Source of the DNA: Laspinema sp. D2d
Lineage (GTDB): Bacteria; Cyanobacteriota; Cyanobacteriia; Cyanobacteriales; Laspinemataceae
Length of the DNA stretch: 64,000 nt
Direction of reading: 5' to 3'
Assembly (NCBI RefSeq): GCF_025370755.1
Contig: NZ_JAMXFC010000034.1
Coordinates: 1-64,000, forward strand
Within the stretch, counting starts at the first letter, position 1. Each line of letters starts with the position of its first letter. Below, piece after piece: positions 42,146 to 52,166 of this stretch. Position numbers and translations under genes: made by a program. The notes under the pieces were generated by a model that had not been told where the DNA came from, made no database searches, and saw only the letters and a program-made list of their open reading frames with translations.

Positions 42146-44899
42146 ATGAAAAGAATGTTGACTCAAGGGATCACCCGATGCCGATCGCGCTGGAATCACT
42201 GGAAATTTCGGATTTGTACTCGGCGGGGATACCGGCTGCTGCTAAGGGGTCTAGCTTTCCTGATGGCGTTGGGATTCGTCACCGGGGTGTTACCGGCGAT
42301 CGCCACGGGTCCGGGTCCTCTCCCCTCACAAATTCTCACATTTACTCCCGTCAAGGAAAATTATAGCTCACCTCTGCCCTTGTCTCAACTCCCAGTTCCG
42401 CCAGTGGAGGCGGAAGGGGAGACTCTCGTTAACCAGGGACGGGAGCTTTATCAGGGGGGACGGTTTGCAGAAGCAGTCAGGGTTTGGAACCGCGCTGCTG
42501 AAGGGTATCAACAGGGAGGCGATCGCCTCAATCAAGCCCTCTGTCTCAACTATCTCACCCTGGCGTATCAAGCATTAGGAGAGTGGGAGAGCGCGCAAGG
42601 AGCAATTCAAGAGAGTTTATCCCTCGTAGATTCCCCAGAAACTCTCGCTCACAGGTCCGGAAATTCCGTTTCCCAACGGATTCGGGCCCAAGCGTTGAAC
42701 AGCAAAGGGAGTCTGGAATTGGCCCGGGGAGAACCAGAAGCCGCTCTCGACAGTTGGAAACAAGCGGAAGCCTTGTATCACGCTCAAGGTGACCTCACCG
42801 GGGCTTTGGGTAGTCAAATTAACCAAGCTCAAGGGATGCAAACCTTGGGATTATACCGGCGATCGCGACAGTTATTAGAGCAGGTGAACCAACAATTGCA
42901 GTCCCAACCAGATTCCAGTCTGAAAATCACCGGCTTACAAAATCTGGGGAATGCTTTACAACTCGTGGGAGATTTACCCGAAGCGCAACGGGTGTTAGCA
43001 CAAAGTTTATCCATTGCCCGGAATCTGCGCGCTGCGGCGGACATTAGTAACACCCTGTTGAGTTTGGGTAATACCTCCCGCGCTTTAGAGGATTGGGACC
43101 AAGCTCTCACCTACTATCGCGAAGCCGCAGCAACGGCGACTGTCCCGATCACTCAACTTGATGCGGAACTCAATCAGCTCAGTTTATCCATAGAAACCCA
43201 GCAATGGGAAACCGCCCGATCGCTCTTGAACCCCATCACTGAGCAACTGGCAACGCTCCCAGCCAGTCGTTCCGGGGTCTATGCGCGGGTGAATTTCGCG
43301 TTTTCAGCCCTGAAAATGCTAGAGAGTTTATCCGCAACCGGAGAGGGGGATTCGACCCTGAGCGCGCCCGAAATCGCCCAAATCCTGGCAACGGCAGTTC
43401 AAGAGGCGAATGCGCTACAAGATCCCCGATCGCAATCCTACGCCATTGGGGAGTTAGGGTATTTGTACAAACGCACCGGACAGTTTTCCGATGCCCGAAA
43501 ATTGACCCAGCAAGCCCTGGCTCTTGCGGTTAGTATTAATGCCAAAGAGATTGCAGCGCGTTGGCAATGGCAACTGGGACGTATTTTGAAGGAAACTGGG
43601 GAGACTCAAAGTGCGATCGCCGCCTATAGTGAAGCGGTTCGCACACTCTCTCTCCTGCGCCGAGACTTAGTGGCGATCGCCCAAGAGGTGCAATTTTCCT
43701 TTCAAGAACGGGTCGAACCCATCTACCGGGAATTGGTCAGTTTACTCTTAAGTGGTACTCCCACTCAAGAGCACCTTAAACAAGCCCGAGAAACCCTGGA
43801 AGCCTTGCAACTGGCTGAATTAGAGAACTTTTTTCGCCAAGCCTGTTTAGATATCCAGCCGGTGCAAATCGACCAAGTGGATGCTAAAGCCGCAGCGATT
43901 TATCCGATTATTTTACCCGATCGCCTGGAAGTGATTCTCTCCCTCCCGGGACAGCCTCTGCGTCATTATGCCACCGAGTTACCGCAAAGTGAGGTGGAAC
44001 GCATTCTGGAACAGTTACTGGGTGCTTTCAATCCCTTTTTCTCGGATCAAGAGCGGTTGAAGTTATCAGAACAGGTATATGACTGGCTGATTCGACCGGC
44101 AGAAGGGAGTTTAGGTGAGGCAGAGATTCAGACTCTGGTGTTTGTGCTGGATGGTTTGTTGCGTAATCTCCCAATGGCCGCACTTTATGATGGAGGGCGG
44201 TATTTGGTAGAAACCTATAACATTGCCCTCACACCCGGATTGCAATTGCTGGCTCCCCAGGCGATCGCCCAGAACCAACTCCGCGCCTTAACGGTGGGAT
44301 TGACGGAAGCGCGGCAGGGATTTAGTGCCCTGCCTGGGGTTGCACGGGAACTGGACGAGATTGGGTCTCATCTCCCCGCGCAGATGATTTTAAATCAGGG
44401 GTTTACGGCGGATGCGCTCAAGGAGGAGATTCAAAAGAGTTCTTTTCCGGTGGTCCATTTGGCAACCCACGGCCAATTTAGTTCCAATCCAGAGAACACC
44501 TTTATTCTCACTTACGATCAAAAAATTAATGTGACCCAACTCCAAGAGATTTTGCGATCGCGAGAAACGGGCCGTTGGGGGGTCACTCAGTCGGAGATTC
44601 CCCCCATTGAATTGCTGGTGTTTAGTGCTTGTCAGACGGCAACGGGGGATAAACGGGCGGCATTGGGTTTAGCGGGGGTTGCAGTGCGATCGGGGGCGCG
44701 ATCGACTTTAGCGACCTTGTGGTCTGTCAAAGATGATTCTACCTCGCAGTTAATGGCTGATTTTTATCGGGAATTCTCTCTCGGTCAGATGAGTAAAGCT
44801 GAGGCCCTTCGTCGTGCTCAAGTCGCTTTATTGCAACAACCCGAATACCAACATCCGTTTTATTGGGCCGCGTTTATTTTGGTGGGGAATTGGCTTTAA
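42146..44899 (+). CDS. CHAT domain protein with TPR repeats
   Basis: The 917-residue protein starts with a basic segment and one hydrophobic helix (about 30-52, LLLRGLAFLMALGFVTGVLPAIA), a signal peptide or membrane anchor. TPR repeats occupy about 85-500. A C-terminal CHAT domain (about 600-917) has the caspase-like dyad in VVHLATHGQF and FSACQTATGD, plus the family endings ATLWSVKDDST and HPFYWAAFILVGNW. The dyad is complete, so protease activity is possible, as shown for some CHAT proteins in other systems. A DUF928 gene and a CHASE2 cyclase gene follow on the same strand, a neighbourhood I recall from other cyanobacteria. Substrate is unknown. Confidence 0.92.
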   Translation: MKRMLTQGITRCRSRWNHWKFRICTRRGYRLLLRGLAFLMALGFVTGVLPAIATGPGPLPSQILTFTPVKENYSSPLPLSQLPVPPVEAEGETLVNQGRELYQGGRFAEAVRVWNRAAEGYQQGGDRLNQALCLNYLTLAYQALGEWESAQGAIQESLSLVDSPETLAHRSGNSVSQRIRAQALNSKGSLELARGEPEAALDSWKQAEALYHAQGDLTGALGSQINQAQGMQTLGLYRRSRQLLEQVNQQLQSQPDSSLKITGLQNLGNALQLVGDLPEAQRVLAQSLSIARNLRAAADISNTLLSLGNTSRALEDWDQALTYYREAAATATVPITQLDAELNQLSLSIETQQWETARSLLNPITEQLATLPASRSGVYARVNFAFSALKMLESLSATGEGDSTLSAPEIAQILATAVQEANALQDPRSQSYAIGELGYLYKRTGQFSDARKLTQQALALAVSINAKEIAARWQWQLGRILKETGETQSAIAAYSEAVRTLSLLRRDLVAIAQEVQFSFQERVEPIYRELVSLLLSGTPTQEHLKQARETLEALQLAELENFFRQACLDIQPVQIDQVDAKAAAIYPIILPDRLEVILSLPGQPLRHYATELPQSEVERILEQLLGAFNPFFSDQERLKLSEQVYDWLIRPAEGSLGEAEIQTLVFVLDGLLRNLPMAALYDGGRYLVETYNIALTPGLQLLAPQAIAQNQLRALTVGLTEARQGFSALPGVARELDEIGSHLPAQMILNQGFTADALKEEIQKSSFPVVHLATHGQFSSNPENTFILTYDQKINVTQLQEILRSRETGRWGVTQSEIPPIELLVFSACQTATGDKRAALGLAGVAVRSGARSTLATLWSVKDDSTSQLMADFYREFSLGQMSKAEALRRAQVALLQQPEYQHPFYWAAFILVGNWL

Positions 44900-45349
44900 A
44901 TTCGAGACGACCAGGAGGGGGAGTCTCTTACTCCCTGATTAGCTCAGGGGAGCAACAGGCTCCCACTCCTGAATGTTCAGGTCCGTGATTGAGACGGGCC
45001 TCTAGTCTGAGCGCAAGGGTAGCCGTCCCAGGCAATCCGAGCATATCGCTTGGCAAAGAATGCAGTATTTTGATCAATTTATCCGGTGATTTATCCGCTG
45101 TGAACTGACAATTGCAGACTCATTTCAGAGAAAATAATCCCTTCTATCTGGTCGGAGAAAATTTAAGCAGAAAAGCAAAATTCTCGGGATTGGGGGATGG
45201 AAACCCCGAAATCAATAATAGCAATGCAGAGGCTGAACTGAATTCGCAAGAAAACTTTATAAAAACTCCCACATTTTAGTTGAACTGGACTCAAAATATA
45301 GAGTACAGTGAAATAAAGCGGCACATTATCCTAGAGGGGTAACTGTAAT
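44900..45349. other. Intergenic region with GGGAGC palindromes
   Basis: A GGGAG/CTCCC hairpin near 44917-44934 and a GGGAGC/GCTCCC hairpin at 44948-44964 lie soon after the CHAT stop codon and resemble the hairpin at window positions 6-36. The remaining bases to the DUF928 start hold no supported gene. Confidence 0.45.
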
Positions 45350-46123
45350 ATGGCAAGGCAACAGACTAATGTACCTATAACCCTCTTGTTCACCCTATCT
45401 CTAAATTTGGCATGGGTGGGAGGCATTCTTAATCCAGCTCAGGCTCAGACTAGCAGCAACGCGCAACGGATACAACCCGGGGCGATCGCTCAAGTCACTT
45501 TCAATCCCCCAGGCAAGGGGCAACCTCGCAATACTGCTGGGGGTGCATCTCGGGATGGAAATTCCTGTTTACAAGAACCACAGTTGTCCAGTGGATGCGT
45601 CACACCACTCACCCCAGAAGCAGATCAGGGGTTGACAGTAGCACCGCGCCCGACGTTTTATGTTTATGTTCCTCAAACCTCTGCGAGGGAGCTATTTTTC
45701 GCCCTCAAAGATGAAAATAATCAGCATCACTACCAAACCAATATCCCCGTGCCTGAAGGCGAAGGTGCAGTCATGGCGATCGCCTTACCTGATGATGCAC
45801 CCGCTTTAGAAATCGGCCAAACCTATCGCTGGACCTTTATCCTCATCGATGAAACCGGACTTAAGCCCGATAGTCCTGGTGTCCAGGGAGATATTCGCCG
45901 TGTGGAAGCCAACTCCCTAACTCCGGATTCCCAGCAGGCTGATCCTACCCTGGAACTCGCCCAGCAGTATGGAAACGCCGGGATTTGGTATGAAATGATG
46001 AGCACTTTAGGCCAGCTTCGGCAGTCGAGTCCCAATGACCCGACCATTCTAGCGAGTTGGACGGGCTTATTAGCCTCCGTTGGGTTAGAGGAAATTGCCT
46101 CTAAACCGATTGCACGGCCTTAG
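45350..46123 (+). CDS. DUF928 family exported protein
   Basis: The 257-residue protein has a signal peptide (about 1-32: VPITLLFTLSLNLAWVGG, cleavage near AQAQT). The mature part has the DUF928 pattern: LTVAPRPTFYVYVPQTSARELFFALKD near 96-122, an Ig-like strand series, GQTYRWTFILID near 160-171, and a C-terminal helical segment with LAQQYGNAGIWYEMMSTLGQLRQSSP. It should be periplasmic. DUF928 proteins often accompany CHAT and CHASE2 genes in cyanobacteria; their role is unknown. Possibly it is the periplasmic ligand or partner of the CHASE2 sensor that follows (inference). A terminator follows it. Confidence 0.85.
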   Translation: MARQQTNVPITLLFTLSLNLAWVGGILNPAQAQTSSNAQRIQPGAIAQVTFNPPGKGQPRNTAGGASRDGNSCLQEPQLSSGCVTPLTPEADQGLTVAPRPTFYVYVPQTSARELFFALKDENNQHHYQTNIPVPEGEGAVMAIALPDDAPALEIGQTYRWTFILIDETGLKPDSPGVQGDIRRVEANSLTPDSQQADPTLELAQQYGNAGIWYEMMSTLGQLRQSSPNDPTILASWTGLLASVGLEEIASKPIARP

Positions 46124-46198
46124 ATGGAGTCCGAGGGGATTTAATCCAGTTCAGGATTCCCCTTACTCCAATGTTTGCTCAACCATTGCCATTTTATC

Positions 46199-46226
46199 AA
46201 GCCGGGAAATACCCTTCCCGGCTTTT
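46199..46226 (+). terminator. Intrinsic terminator after the DUF928 gene
   Basis: AAGCCGGGAA pairs with TTCCCGGCTT around a six-base loop and is followed by TT. It lies about 75 bases after the stop codon and separates the DUF928 gene from the CHASE2 cyclase gene. The rest of the 46124-46497 gap holds no supported gene. Confidence 0.8.
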
Positions 46227-46497
46227 CCGATCCCGTTTACAACAGCCCCACCCGGCAAGGGGTGTGGGTTGTTCTTCTATGCATCGGATTGGGTGCCACT
46301 CTATGGGTAGGCAATTATAGAGTTTCCCCCAGTGACAGCCGGGAACTCAACCCATGCCGTTGAGCTCATCATCGGTATCTCTTTCAACTGGATTGGCTGT
46401 GGTCAATGGGTGTCGCTTTTCTCCACAAACCCAAGGAATTCTTCTAAAATTTGGGATAAACCTAGAGTCTTTCATCCTTTCTGGGTACCAATAAAAG

Positions 46498-49005
46498 ATG
46501 TGGCTAAAGCTCAGAAAGCAAGTTTGGAAATGGCGTGGCGTCTTGATGACGGCCCCCACGGTTGCTGCGATCGTGATTTCGGCCAACTCAGCGGGGCTCT
46601 TTCAACTGTTAGAGTGGGCCACGTTAGATCTATTTTTTCGTCATCGGCCCCCGGAGCCCACAGACCCTCGAATTGTGGTGGTCACCATTGATGAGGCCGA
46701 TATTACAGAAGTCGGACAATGGCCGATGCCTGATGCAGTTTTAGCCCAATTATTAGAAACCATTACCACATACCAACCCCGCGTCATTGGTATTGATTTA
46801 TATCGCAATTTTCGCGTAGAACCGGGTTCGGAAAGATTACGACAGGTGTTTGAATCTACCCCGAATTTAATTGGGATAGAAAAAGTGGTGGGCAATTCAG
46901 TCAAAGCCCCACCCATTTTAGAGAAGCTGGGCCTCGTGGCAATGGCGGATTTAGTCCTAGATCCGGATGGGAAAGTTCGTCGCAGTTTACTCTCAGTGAT
47001 TACCGATGAGGGGGAGAATAAATTAAGTTTATCCGCCCGAGTGAGTTTAATGTATTTGCAAGCAGAAGGGATGGCCTTAGAGGCGGTAGACCCCGATACT
47101 TCCGAATTGCAATTGGGTAAAGCGCGGTTTCTCCCCCTCCAAGGAAATGAAGGGGGATATGTCCGGGCGGATACGGGAGGCTATCAAATTTTTCTGAACT
47201 ATAAGGGGACAGAACAGAATTTTAAAACCATTTCCATGACTGATATTTTGAACGATCGCATTCCCCCGGATTTAATCCGCGATCGCGTCGTGTTAGTCGG
47301 GGTGACTGCTGAGAGCATAAATGACCTATTTTTAACCCCCTACAGTGCCTATGGCAACAGTCTAATCCGAATGCCTGGAGTGGTGATTCATGCTAATGCG
47401 ATCGCTCAAATTTTAAGCGCTGCCCTCGATGGTCGCCCTTTCATTCAAGTCTGGTCTGATTCTTTAGAATGGTTCTGGATTGCCTTCAATTCCCTATTTG
47501 GTGCCACCGTCTCCTATTCCTTACTTCAAGCTCGAATTTTCAAAAACAATTCCAGCGGACGATGGGCGATCTTTGCCGTCTGGTTGGGGTTGGGGAGTCT
47601 GGGACTTTTAATGGGTGCCTATGTGGCGTTTTTAAATAGTTGGTGGGTTCCCATTGTCTCTCCAATGGTTGCTTTAACCACTTCCGCCATCACGATTGCC
47701 GGATATTATAGCCGGGGACTCCAGCGCGATAGTCAAAGTCAATTGACTCAATTTTTAGAAGCAATGCCGGTGGCGATCGCTGTTCTTGATGCCAAGGGCA
47801 AGCCCTATTATACCAATCAAAAAGCCAAAGAGTTATTAGGAAAAGGACCGATAACGACCACACCGACCCAGCGCTTATCCGAGGTCTATCAAATCTATTT
47901 TGTAGGGAGCGATCGCCCCTATCCTGCTGAAAATTTACCCATCGTCCGGGCACTTCAAGGGGAGCGAACCACCGCCGATGATATGGAAATTCAACGCCCT
48001 GATGCCACCATTCCCATTGAAGCCTGGGGTACTCCCATTTATGACGACAATGGGAATATTTCCTACGCAATGGCTGCCTTTCAAGATATTACCGATCGCA
48101 AACAAGTCGAAGCGGAACGAGAACGGTTTACCAAAGAACTCTTTGAACTGAATCAAAACCTAGAAGATGCCCTGGATGCAGAATTAGAACTCACCGATGC
48201 CTATGGGCGGTTTGTTCCCCATGAATTTCTCTATTTTTTAGGCTATGAAAGCATTGTCGAAGTTAAACTCGGCGAAGCTGTCGAAATGGAAATGTCTATT
48301 TTATTCTCAGATATTCGCGATTTTACCACCCTTTCCGAAGGCATGACTCCGGAAGATAATTTTAAATTTATTAACTCTTATCTGTCCAGTATGGAACCGG
48401 CGATCGCCGATAATAATGGCTTTATTGATAAATATATTGGCGATGCAATTATGGCCTTATTTAGCGGCAGCGCTGATGATGCTGTTAAAGCAGGAATTAC
48501 CATGTTAAACCGACTCGCCGAATACAACCAAGGACGGGAAAAAGCCGGTTATATCCCGATTCATATCGGCATTGGCATCAATACAGGATCCTTAATGCTG
48601 GGCACCGTTGGCGGACAGAAACGGATGGATAGTACAGTGATTAGTGATGCGGTTAATTTAGCCTCCCGGATTGAAGGCTTGACTAAAAATTATGGGGTAG
48701 CTTTGTTAATTGGCGATCGCACCTTTTGCGGTTTGAAGGACCCAAATTCTTATGATATCCGACATATCGACCGGGTTCAAGTCAAAGGCAAATCAGAAAT
48801 TGTTTCCGTCTATGAAGTCTTTGATGCCGACCCCCCTGCGATCCGCGAGGGCAAATTAATTACAAAAAGCATCTTTGAAGAAGCCATCCAGCTTTACAAT
48901 AAAGGCTCCTATACCGAAGCCGCCCGGTTCTTTCAAAAATGTCTAAAAATCAATCCCGGAGATCAAGTCGCCCAAATCTATTTAGAACGCACTCAGTCCC
49001 GGTAA
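46498..49005 (+). CDS. CHASE2-PAS adenylate/guanylate cyclase (class IIIb-type)
   Basis: The 835-residue membrane protein has an N-terminal helix (about 15-35), a periplasmic CHASE2 domain (about 40-320, with IVVVTIDEADI, GIDLYRNF and DRVVLVGVTA), three helices (about 325-405), a PAS domain (about 415-545) and a class III cyclase domain (about 595-775). Both metal Asp are present in ILFSDIRDF, and YIGDAIMALF and NLASRIE are intact. The base-selecting positions are Lys (DKYIGD) and Thr (DSTVISD); Thr marks class IIIb, the group containing bicarbonate-stimulated cyclases. A short TPR-like tail follows. It probably makes cAMP in response to a periplasmic signal. Confidence 0.92.
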   Translation: MWLKLRKQVWKWRGVLMTAPTVAAIVISANSAGLFQLLEWATLDLFFRHRPPEPTDPRIVVVTIDEADITEVGQWPMPDAVLAQLLETITTYQPRVIGIDLYRNFRVEPGSERLRQVFESTPNLIGIEKVVGNSVKAPPILEKLGLVAMADLVLDPDGKVRRSLLSVITDEGENKLSLSARVSLMYLQAEGMALEAVDPDTSELQLGKARFLPLQGNEGGYVRADTGGYQIFLNYKGTEQNFKTISMTDILNDRIPPDLIRDRVVLVGVTAESINDLFLTPYSAYGNSLIRMPGVVIHANAIAQILSAALDGRPFIQVWSDSLEWFWIAFNSLFGATVSYSLLQARIFKNNSSGRWAIFAVWLGLGSLGLLMGAYVAFLNSWWVPIVSPMVALTTSAITIAGYYSRGLQRDSQSQLTQFLEAMPVAIAVLDAKGKPYYTNQKAKELLGKGPITTTPTQRLSEVYQIYFVGSDRPYPAENLPIVRALQGERTTADDMEIQRPDATIPIEAWGTPIYDDNGNISYAMAAFQDITDRKQVEAERERFTKELFELNQNLEDALDAELELTDAYGRFVPHEFLYFLGYESIVEVKLGEAVEMEMSILFSDIRDFTTLSEGMTPEDNFKFINSYLSSMEPAIADNNGFIDKYIGDAIMALFSGSADDAVKAGITMLNRLAEYNQGREKAGYIPIHIGIGINTGSLMLGTVGGQKRMDSTVISDAVNLASRIEGLTKNYGVALLIGDRTFCGLKDPNSYDIRHIDRVQVKGKSEIVSVYEVFDADPPAIREGKLITKSIFEEAIQLYNKGSYTEAARFFQKCLKINPGDQVAQIYLERTQSR

Positions 49006-49027
49006 TCAATCTATTTATTTTGAAGGT

Positions 49028-49050
49028 TTGTAGGAACGACTTTAGTCGTA
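49028..49050. repeat. Diverged AACGACT-type palindrome
   Basis: GTTTGTAGGAACGACTTTAG followed by TCG resembles the terminal repeats of the cassette at 974-1261. Confidence 0.5.
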
Positions 49051-49215
49051 ATGTTGAAGTAATACAAACTCTCTTAACCGAGGGTGGGAGACTTGGTTGG
49101 TAATAGCCACACCCTCGAATGGGTCAGTTTTGAGTGAAGTCAGAATAGAATTTTCAAAAAAGAGCCAATCCATGTCATAATTTTTCTGATATGTCCCCTC
49201 CTCTCTGGTGGCCTG

Positions 49216-50916
49216 ATGACCCTCCGTAAGAAAACATTACTGGCGATCGGCTTGACCCTGGCTGGGTTATTGGGAGTCGTGCATCTAACCTCCTCAACGA
49301 TTTTACTCAATGGCTTTACCGCCTTAGAACAAAAAGAAGCAAAGCGGAATATCCAAAGAGTTTTAGATGCCTTCTCTAATTATCAACAGGAATTACAAGC
49401 CCTTAACTTTCAGTGGGGGGTGTGGGATGAAACGTATCAGTTTATCGAAAAAAGCAATATTGATTATATTGATAGAAATTTAGGAGAAGTAAATTTAGCT
49501 GCCCTCCGAGTCAATGCGATTCTATTTATTAATTCAGAAAGTCAACTGGTTTTTGGTCAGGGTTTTGATTTAATTCGGCAGCAGTTAGTGCCGATTCCGG
49601 AAGAAATTTCTCAGCAGATTGCCGCGACTTCAATTGAGGTGTTGAAACCCAAAAGCTCTTGGGTAGGAATTGTCACCATTAATAACCGTCCCATGACGAT
49701 CGCCGCCGGACCGATTCTCAACAGTCAGGGAAATCTTCCGACTCGGGGAACCCTGGCGATCGCCCGCTTTCTCGATCGCGAAGAAATCCAACGGTTGGCT
49801 AAACTTACCCATTTGGATGTAAGGGCTTATGGAATCATGGACCCGACTACTCCTGTTGAGTTACAGGGGACGATCGCCCGCTTATCCGAGATGTCCGCTA
49901 ATCCTCCTATTCTGATTGAACCACTGAGTCAGGAATGGATGGCTGGGTATAGTTTATTACGGGATATCTATGGTAAACCGGCAGTTTTATTAGAACTGAA
50001 TATCCCTAGAGATATTTACCATCAAGGTCAAGCCAGTGGACGCTATATGATGGTATCTCTCGCGATCGTCGGGCTGGTTTTTGGAGTTTGTACCCTATTG
50101 TTGTTAGAAAAAATGGTGTTAGCTCGGTTATTCTATTTGAGCAAAGATGTCAAGCAAATTGATAACAGTCGAGATTTAGCCTTGCGGGTTTCAGTTTCTG
50201 GAAAAGATGAATTATCCAGTTTATCCCAAACCATTAATGCCATGTTAGACACCTTAGAATCTTCAGCAAAAGCCCTAGAAATCGAACGGGAAAAGGCGGA
50301 AAGGTTGTTGCTCAATATTTTACCCGAGGTCATCGCCGATCGCCTCAAGGGTCACGAAGAAAACATTGCCGATACCTTTGCCGAAGTCACCGTATTATTT
50401 GCCGATATTGTTGGATTTACTCAACTCTCCGCTCAAATTGAAGCAGCGGAATTGGTCCACTTGCTCAATAATATTTTTTCTCGCTTTGATCGCGCCTTGG
50501 AACGGTATCAGTTAGAAAAAATTAAGACCATAGGCGATTGTTACATGGTTGTAGCGGGAATGCCCATTCCCTCTGAAAATAGTGCAGTTGCGATCGCAGA
50601 AATGGCCCTAGAAATGCAAGAAGAAATCGCCCGATTTAACACCGAATTTAATCAATCCTTAAAAATGCGCATGGGGATCCATACCGGCCCTGTCGTCGCT
50701 GGGGTGATTGGGATTAAAAAATTTATCTATGATCTCTGGGGAGATACCGTGAATACCGCCTCCCGAATGGAATCCCACGGCATTCCCGGCCAAATTCAAG
50801 TGTCTAAGACTACCTATGATTGTTTGAAAGATCAATACCGCTTTGAAGAAAGAGGGGCGATCGAAATTAAAGGCAAAGGCGCAATGCAGGTGTATTTGCT
50901 CAAAGGTCACTTGTAG
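49216..50916 (+). CDS. CHASE4-HAMP adenylate cyclase (class IIIa-type)
   Basis: The 566-residue protein has two transmembrane helices (about 8-30 and 277-300) bracketing a periplasmic CHASE4-type domain ([16 protein letters not shown] near 60-76), then a HAMP linker (about 300-350, [15 protein letters not shown]), a short coiled coil with [16 protein letters not shown], and a class III cyclase domain (about 385-560). Catalytic residues are complete: [19 protein letters not shown] and [14 protein letters not shown]. The Lys and Asp at the base-selecting positions indicate adenylate cyclase of class IIIa, unlike the preceding gene. The two cyclase genes are 210 bases apart on one strand. The periplasmic ligand is unknown. 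Confidence 0.92.
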   Translation: MTLRKKTLLAIGLTLAGLLGVVHLTSSTILLNGFTALEQKEAKRNIQRVLDAFSNYQQELQALNFQWGVWDETYQFIEKSNIDYIDRNLGEVNLAALRVNAILFINSESQLVFGQGFDLIRQQLVPIPEEISQQIAATSIEVLKPKSSWVGIVTINNRPMTIAAGPILNSQGNLPTRGTLAIARFLDREEIQRLAKLTHLDVRAYGIMDPTTPVELQGTIARLSEMSANPPILIEPLSQEWMAGYSLLRDIYGKPAVLLELNIPRDIYHQGQASGRYMMVSLAIVGLVFGVCTLLLLEKMVLARLFYLSKDVKQIDNSRDLALRVSVSGKDELSSLSQTINAMLDTLESSAKALEIEREKAERLLLNILPEVIADRLKGHEENIADTFAEVTVLFADIVGFTQLSAQIEAAELVHLLNNIFSRFDRALERYQLEKIKTIGDCYMVVAGMPIPSENSAVAIAEMALEMQEEIARFNTEFNQSLKMRMGIHTGPVVAGVIGIKKFIYDLWGDTVNTASRMESHGIPGQIQVSKTTYDCLKDQYRFEERGAIEIKGKGAMQVYLLKGHL

Positions 50917-50918
50917 TC

Positions 50919-50989
50919 GGGAGATGGGGAGGATGGGGAGGATGGGGAGGATGGGGAGGATGGGGAGGATGGGGAGGATGGGGAGGAAA
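50919..50989. repeat. Tandem GGGGAGGAT minisatellite, purine strand
   Basis: About seven near-identical 9-base units follow the cyclase stop codon directly. Every unit supplies GGGG and GG runs, so the plus strand could form G-quadruplexes. It is complementary in sense to the tract at 51034-51243. Confidence 0.9.
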
Positions 50990-51033
50990 CGACGGAAGGC
51001 AGGACCTTGAATGGGCAATAACAACGTCAGTCA

Positions 51034-51243
51034 ATCTCCCCTATCCTCCCCATCTCCCCTATCCTCCCCATCTCCCCTATCCTCCCCATCTCCCCCATCT
51101 CCCCCATCTCCCCCATCTGCCCCATCTGCCCCATCTCCCCCATCTCCCCTATCCTCCCCATCTCCCCCATCTCCCCTATCCTCCCCATCTCCCCCATCTT
51201 CCCCATCTCCCCAATCTTCCCCATCTCCCCCATCTCCCCATCT
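51034..51243. repeat. Tandem CCCCATCTCC / CCTATCCTCC minisatellite, pyrimidine strand
   Basis: Roughly 23 units of 9 bases alternate CCCCATCTC with CCCTATCCT and variants (ATCTGC, ATCTTC). With the opposite-sense tract just before it, the region could fold into a long hairpin. The 86-residue frame through it (Ser/Pro only) is not accepted as a gene. The remaining bases up to 51516 hold nothing recognisable apart from the leader of the FKBP gene. Confidence 0.9.
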
Positions 51244-51516
51244 GCCTGCAAAATTCTGTCTGGCAAGTTAAAATACTAACCAATAACCACAACGGGAACA
51301 GAGGTCTAGGTTGGCTGGGGATTTCAGCATTCCTGGTTTCCCTGGGGTTAAGTCCCTCCAGTTTGACTGATTTAGGATGAAGGAGGGATAAAATTTTCTT
51401 CACTTCAATCCAGTCTATTAAACCCGCTTTTTTAACGGGCTTAGGCATAGAGTCATCGGTAATCAGCCATAGACTTGGATGCTTTGTTTTCGTAAACATT
51501 ATTAGGAGTAAACAAA

Positions 51517-51945
51517 ATGACCCAAGCCAAGCAGGGCGATATGGTGACAGTTCACTACACGGGTAAATTAGACGATGGGACGGTTTTTGATTCCTCCCTC
51601 GATCGCGACCCTCTGGAATTTGTCCTGGGGGAAGGACAACTCATTGCCGGTTTTGAACAAGCGGTTTTAGGGATGACTCCGGGGGAATCCAAAACCGAAA
51701 AAATTCCAGCGGATGAGGCATACGGTCCTCATCGACAAGAAATGGTAGTGGAAGTTGAACGGCAGCAACTGCCGGATAATATCCCCTTAGATGTGGGACA
51801 ACAATTACAAATTCAACAAGCCCCGGATCAAATTATTCCTGTAGTTATTACGGCGATTTCTGAGTCAAAAGTGACTTTAGACGCTAATCCCCCCCTGGCG
51901 GGAAAAGATTTGATTTTTGAAATTGAGTTGGTTGGCATTGCTTAA
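51517..51945 (+). CDS. FKBP-type peptidyl-prolyl isomerase, SlyD-like
   Basis: The 142-residue protein has the FKBP core VTVHYTGKLDDGTVFDSS near 10-27, GEGQLIAGFEQAVLGMTPGE near 38-57 and an inserted chaperone flap (about 65-125), the SlyD arrangement. It lacks the His-rich metal-binding tail of Escherichia coli SlyD and has no signal peptide, so it should be a cytosolic folding helper. A TTAGGAG ribosome binding site precedes the ATG and a terminator follows the stop codon, so it is monocistronic. The placement among cyclase genes does not by itself indicate a link. Confidence 0.93.
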   Translation: MTQAKQGDMVTVHYTGKLDDGTVFDSSLDRDPLEFVLGEGQLIAGFEQAVLGMTPGESKTEKIPADEAYGPHRQEMVVEVERQQLPDNIPLDVGQQLQIQQAPDQIIPVVITAISESKVTLDANPPLAGKDLIFEIELVGIA

Positions 51946-52018
51946 GGGCAAGAAAGACCCTTTGAGTTTTGTAAAACCATAAAAGATTTAGAGGTTTTTA
52001 AACCGTTAGTACAAAAAG

Positions 52019-52050
52019 ACCGGCGGGGGTTTGTATCCCCGCTGGTTTCT
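52019..52050 (+). terminator. Intrinsic terminator after the FKBP gene
   Basis: ACCGGCGGGG (52019-52028) pairs with CCCCGCTGGT (52037-52046), one G-T pair, followed by TTCT. It resembles the GGCGGGGGTTT/AACCCCCGCC hairpin inside the cassette at 974-1261. Confidence 0.75.
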
Positions 52051-52166
52051 GAGACTCTGGGGGAAATTTAAACTCAGTGCGATCGCCCTTTAAAAGTCGG
52101 ATTAAGGGGATCTATCCTTTTGCTCTCCCTGGCGATATCTAACCATTCTCAGGAATAGGGGAACTG

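Noticed and set aside
50919-51243. Possible CRISPR array
   Set aside because: Units are 9 bases in tandem with no unique spacers and no cas genes nearby.
51011-51271. 86-residue Ser/Pro-repeat frame
   Set aside because: It is only a translation of the period-9 minisatellite; all frames through such a tract stay open, and there is no ribosome binding site or non-repeat domain.
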